DNA of 64,000 bases from Diphasiastrum complanatum. Lineage: Eukaryota; Streptophyta; Lycopodiopsida; Lycopodiales; Lycopodiaceae. The notes beneath the pieces are model-generated. The model did not search any database. It was not told where the DNA came from and saw only the letters and a list, made by a program, of their open reading frames with translations. Location: contig CM055102.1 of assembly GCA_029204225.1 (NCBI GenBank), forward strand, positions 22,251,918 through 22,315,917. The letters are read 5' to 3'. Shown piece by piece: positions 61,380 through 64,000 of the stretch. The translations under genes were made by a program, and so were the position numbers. Position 1 is the first letter of the stretch; each line of letters begins with the position of its first letter.

Positions 61380-61810
61380 AAAAAAAGATGTTGCAGCTCA
61401 ACAACAACAAAAACAAGACAATGATTATCAGCCTCATCCATCTCCCAAAAGATCGACATGAGATCGTAGACCACCTAATAGGTACATTGATGAATCTGCT
61501 TGTTATCTCATTCAAGAGCCAACTACTGTCGAAGAAGTACTCGGTCAGTCGGACTTCGATCTCTGGAGATAACCTATGGATAGAGAGTATTCATCTCTCA
61601 TCAAGAACTAGACATGAACTATTGTCGAATTACTTGCAAGCAGAAATGTAGTTTATTGCAAATAGATATTTATGATCAAATACAAAGTTGATGGAAGTAT
61701 CGATCAAAGGAAATTTTGACTTGTCGCAAGAGAATTTTTCCAAATATCCAATATCGACTATACTGAGACTTTCAATCCGATAGTCAAGCATTCTTCGCTT
61801 CATTACTGAT
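61380..61810 (+). pseudogene. Copia integrase-end/RT-start fragment
   Basis: Plus-strand landmarks: RRPPNRYIDESACYLIQEP, DREYSSLIKN (the E-x-x-SL-K-N start of Copia RT), SRNVVYCK, IFMIKYKVDGSIDQRKF and NIDYTETFNPIVK. Several stops are present. The sequence past about 61810 no longer reads as RT. Confidence 0.75.
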
Positions 61811-62274
61811 TAGGAAAGTGCATCAAACAGAGTAGATCAAAGATTCAAAGTTAGTGTTGAGTACACAGTTGCATCCGTTATTGTTTTGTACTCACTATTC
61901 ATCTAATCTATCCATGCTACTTGCTGAATCGATTACACAACTTATCGCATTCAGTATTATGTCATAATGAATGAATACTTCTCCTTTTTATTGTAATTTT
62001 GATTACGTTCTCGTATAGTTTTGTTTGAGCTATTGAATACCTTTTACATCAATGCCAATGCTCACTTTTTTATGTTTGTCCACGAAATCAATCTCACTAA
62101 TCTTGATAAATTCAAAGTTAGAATTAAGTAGAATCGAATGTGGCAATTTTCACAATAGTTTTGTTTGAATTTGATTGGCGTATTCATTAGAAGAAGGATC
62201 TTTCCATAGAGCCCGATAGTAGCATCTATCGAATGCACTCTTTCTCTATCGAACTTTCTTTCCTTCTTTGAATA

Positions 62275-62449
62275 CTTTTGTCATACCTTGCTTGGTCTTG
62301 AGGCACCAAAGGTCTCTCATCCACACCTACAACAATGTCCATGAGCTCATTCAACTCAAGCAATGATTCCATCCTACTTTCAAGTTGAATAACTAGTAGA
62401 GTTGAGCCTATCCTTACTTTCCAACATGATCCCACTATTACTAGCCATA
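62275..62449 (-). pseudogene. Truncated Copia gag start
   Basis: Minus-strand ATG at 62449 reads MASNSGIMLESKDRLNS, close to the gag starts of elements A and A', then (shifted) RMESLLELNELMDIVVGVDE. It ends abruptly near QARYDK, where the sequence joins unrelated DNA. Confidence 0.7.
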
Positions 62450-63540
62450 ACTAATATATGTTCATTTTTGTAGTCTTACTGCAAAACCTTTTGTAAACAC
62501 ATGAAGGGTTTAGCCTATAAAGCAAATTGCTTCACAATTGCAAATTGTCAAACTATTCTTGAAAATTTCTAAGATGATGTAAGCTAATGCAATTTGTATT
62601 TATGCATGATGGAAGTGTAAATTTTTGGAGTGGAAATTAATGTATTTCCAGCTTCAACATATCACTCAAGTCGTATATCCTAGGAATAAGAAAATCTCGT
62701 ATTGTGATCTTATTAAGACCTTGTAACCCACACAAAAGCTTAAGGACCCATCATTCTTCTATACTTATAAAATTTGTGTGTCAAAAGGAGAATTATGAGG
62801 AAGCCCAACCCTTTTCTAAATATTTAGTAAATTTTGTTTAGTCTCTTTCTTTTTTTAGCCCTAAATAAGAGTTTATGACTAGATTCTCTCTATATTGTGC
62901 TGAATATAGCCAGACGAAAACAATCTAAAATTTAATATTTGAAAAACATTAAAAAAGAATTGAAAATTAAATATTTTTGAAAAACACTAAAGAAGAATTT
63001 TCAAGATTATTCACAATTCTCACAAAAACACACAAACACACACATACTCACCTCACTATGTCACTATTTTTCCTCTCCAAAACCCTAATTTCAACCTTAG
63101 CTTTTGACGTTCTGCATTCTGAAAGTTGCATCTACACACGTGTGAAAGAGCCATGATATATAATTATTTTTGAGTTAAATCGAAATATGTATTATGGGAC
63201 AATGTGAAACACACGTGCATTGGTCAAACCCTAAAGTACATGTGACCCAATCAAAATGCATAAAACGCGTTTTGTCCAGCATTGCTAACATTCTCTCTCT
63301 CTCTCTCTCACTCTCACTCAACTCGTTTCTCTCATTTACCTCGGAGTGGGGCCTTATCTCCACCCTCAGTGTGTCGTCAAAGAATAAGGTGGTCCAAGGG
63401 TTGAAGTGAAAGGGCCAAGGCCCACTTCCATCAAAGGATGAGCACAGAATGTGGCTCCAACCCAACAATGATTGGGGTTTGGAAGTGGCCAAAGCAAAAA
63501 GGACCTGGAAATTTTGACTGCCCTGAAAACGCCCTAAAAC
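62450..63540. other. Spacer and likely promoter of the right-edge gene
   Basis: No gene is supported. A CACACGTGTG palindrome followed by AAAGAG at 63135-63150 resembles the LTR B motif and may be an LTR remnant. A (TC)n run is at about 63289-63311. Confidence 0.4.
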
Positions 63541-63695
63541 CCTTGAATCTCACCTTTTCTCTCCTCGTCTTTTACCATTTGTTCCGATCCAGAGCGAGAG
63601 CGAGAGCGAGTTAGGCAGCGAGAGAGTTCTGTATCTCGTTGGCGTCGGCTTACCCTTGTTGCTGCTGTGGCCGCCTCCTTCCCTAGGTTTTGAGG
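63541..63695 (+). other. Putative 5' untranslated exon of a gene leaving the window
   Basis: CT-rich leader-like sequence with a GAGCGAGAGCGAGAGCGAG repeat and a GC-rich stretch ends at GAGG|GTAAGC, a good donor at 63696. The remaining 305 bases look like a first intron. No coding start is supported, so the gene cannot be named. Confidence 0.4.
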
Positions 63696-64000
63696 GTAAG
63701 CTTCTTCTTCTTCTGCTTGCATCTCAGCATGTTTCTCATCACCATTTTAAGAGGTTTTTTAGTTGATTTACTTTTCAGCATCGTCGGTTTTGTGATGTGG
63801 TACCGATTGCACTTTTGTGCCGGCCGATTTCGATCTTTGATTAGAAGCATCTCATTCGTTATCAAGATTCGGCGATGCTTTGCTGTGCGCACATTTCTTG
63901 ATTCACTGTTTTTGTACTTAGATGTACTTTTCTCTTCCCCTTTACTTTTCTCAAGCATTTCTGCAACGGAAGATAGAGCATTTTAGAGTATGAGTAGTTG

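Overview
This is a stretch of plant nuclear DNA. The evidence is GT-AG introns, three protein genes whose best-recognised relatives are plant families (a CTF4/WDHD1 homologue, a PHT4-type anion transporter and a SYP3-type Qa-SNARE), and a dense load of Ty1/Copia and Ty3/Gypsy LTR retrotransposons with plant-type primer-binding sites. Long introns of 2 to 2.8 kb, AT-rich spacers and nested insertions point to a large-genome land plant. The species cannot be told from the sequence; a fern or gymnosperm-like genome is only a guess. Nothing here looks bacterial or organellar.

Layout: 1-4532 is a retrotransposon mosaic: parts of a minus-strand Copia element (A'), an isolated LTR (D), and inside that LTR a solo LTR of family B with its own target duplication. 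4533-12535 is the promoter and 12 coding exons of CTF4, with an E2F-type site upstream. 13473-19832 is a TSD-flanked Gypsy-type element (G) with gag and protease but an unrelated coiled-coil ORF in place of RT and integrase. 19842-24420 is a minus-strand Copia-like element (E) whose target site overlaps that of G by one base. 25405-30909 is a plus-strand Copia-like element (A). 32467-33876 is an intronless PHT4;6-like transporter gene. 34980-39097 holds a minus-strand Copia fragment abutting a plus-strand Gypsy pol fragment that ends in a (TA)n run. 39352-47856 is Copia-like element B, with element C (40474-44561, minus strand) nested in it. 47857-50860 holds Copia RT debris and tRNA-derived SINE-like units. 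52206-56975 is a five-exon SYP31/32-type syntaxin gene. 56976-64000 is spacer, more Copia and LINE debris, and probably the first untranslated exon of a gene running off the right edge.

The three cellular genes are independent housekeeping genes (replisome, Golgi phosphate/anion transport, Golgi SNARE) and form no operon-like system. The most unusual content is the retrotransposons. Four or five families in one window are non-autonomous: they keep LTRs, PBS, PPT and a gag or protease relic, but RT/integrase is missing or reduced to a relic and other ORFs occupy its place. Two pairs (A with B; C with E) share those extra ORFs at protein level although their LTRs differ. Most of the LTR families also carry a CACACGTGTG-type palindrome.
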